From positions 1-6,121 of the forward strand of contig DAOVTC010000070.1 of assembly GCA_030633285.1 (NCBI GenBank): a stretch of DNA of 6,121 nt. The letters run 5' to 3'. The first letter of the stretch is position 1, and each line of letters opens with the position of its first letter. A program made the translations under genes and the position numbers. Of the stretch, positions 5,900-6,121 are shown one piece after another. The notes below the pieces were generated by a model. The model ran no database searches. It was not told the DNA's origin and worked only from the letters and a program-made list of their open reading frames with translations. Source of the DNA: Flavobacteriaceae bacterium (GTDB lineage Bacteria > Bacteroidota > Bacteroidia > Flavobacteriales > Flavobacteriaceae).

Positions 5900-6121
5900 A
5901 TGGATATAACATTTCCCTTAATTACCGGAATAATAGCTGCTATGTTACATGTTATTACCGGTCCCGATCATTTAGCTGCAGTTACACCATTTGCTATAGA
6001 AACTAAAAAAAAAGCATGGAAAGTAGGTATATTTTGGGGAGTAGGACATTTATTTGGAATGAGCCTTATCGGAGTTTTATTTATTCTATTTGAAGAATTT
6101 ATTCCTATTGAAAAAATATCA
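5900..6121 (+). CDS. UreH-like / nickel-permease-like membrane protein, N-terminal 74 residues only
   Basis: The ATG at 5900 opens a frame that stays open for 74 codons to the window edge, so the gene is truncated on the right by the window. The first membrane helix carries MLHVITGPDHLAAVTPFAI (15-33). The His17-x5-Asp23-His24 arrangement recalls the H-x4-DH metal-binding signature of NiCoT nickel/cobalt permeases and related UreH/HupE-type proteins. A second helix begins WGVGHLFGMSLIGVLF (46-61), with a GH pair also typical of this group. Known family role: transport of Ni or Co, or urease accessory membrane function. Whether this member moves metal cannot be decided from 74 residues; related proteins in this phylum are often labelled urease accessory or TauE/SafE-like. 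It follows the DUF456 gene by 5 bases and no urease gene is in view. Confidence 0.78.
   Translation, partial: MDITFPLITGIIAAMLHVITGPDHLAAVTPFAIETKKKAWKVGIFWGVGHLFGMSLIGVLFILFEEFIPIEKIS

Noticed and set aside
1..6121. CRISPR arrays, tRNA or rRNA genes, insertion sequences, attachment sites
   Set aside because: No regularly spaced direct repeats, cloverleaf-like sequence, transposase motifs or flanking terminal repeats were found on reading either strand.

Overview
The window looks like chromosomal DNA of a marine- or soil-type flavobacterium (phylum Bacteroidota, class Flavobacteriia). The reasons are the strong AT bias, a BlaI/M56 pair whose peptidase ends in a Bacteroidota-style tail, exported proteins carrying carboxypeptidase-regulatory-like and TonB 'plug' domains, near absence of Shine-Dalgarno sequences, and promoter-like TAnnTTTG boxes. 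No rRNA, tRNA, CRISPR array, insertion sequence or integrase was seen.

Left part (1-1502, minus strand): a two-gene sensor/repressor unit. A BlaI/MecI-family repressor (1134-1502) is followed, with a 4-base ATGA overlap, by a BlaR1/MecR1-like M56 membrane metallopeptidase. The peptidase runs off the window at position 1 after 379 codons; it is absent from a list of complete ORFs because its stop codon lies outside.

Divergent intergenic region (1503-1670): the most striking non-coding stretch. Three identical copies of AACTAA-N4-TTAGTT lie within 65 bp of the repressor start. Copies 2 and 3 form the two arms of a 42-bp dyad (1535-1576, 19 of 21 pairs matching). A perfect TAnnTTTG -7 box for the repressor gene lies between copies 1 and 2. 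A second promoter candidate (TTTG-N19-TACTTTAG) points the other way just beyond copy 3. This is what an autoregulated BlaI control region should look like, and it could also control the rightward operon.

Middle (1671-5289, plus strand): two genes 34 bp apart. The first encodes an exported 337-aa protein with an N-terminal carboxypeptidase-regulatory-like domain. The second encodes an 856-aa envelope protein with an MG2-like N-terminus and a SusC/TonB-type plug domain but no beta-barrel. I infer that the M56/BlaI pair may sense an envelope signal and adjust expression of this pair; nothing in the window (no beta-lactamase or PBP) ties it to beta-lactams.

Right part (5394-6121, plus strand): a DUF456 membrane protein, followed after 5 bases by the start of a UreH-like/metal-permease-like membrane protein with an H-x5-DH motif, truncated by the window end. 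They look like a separate small operon, split from the upstream operon by a 104-bp spacer with an AT-rich hairpin.
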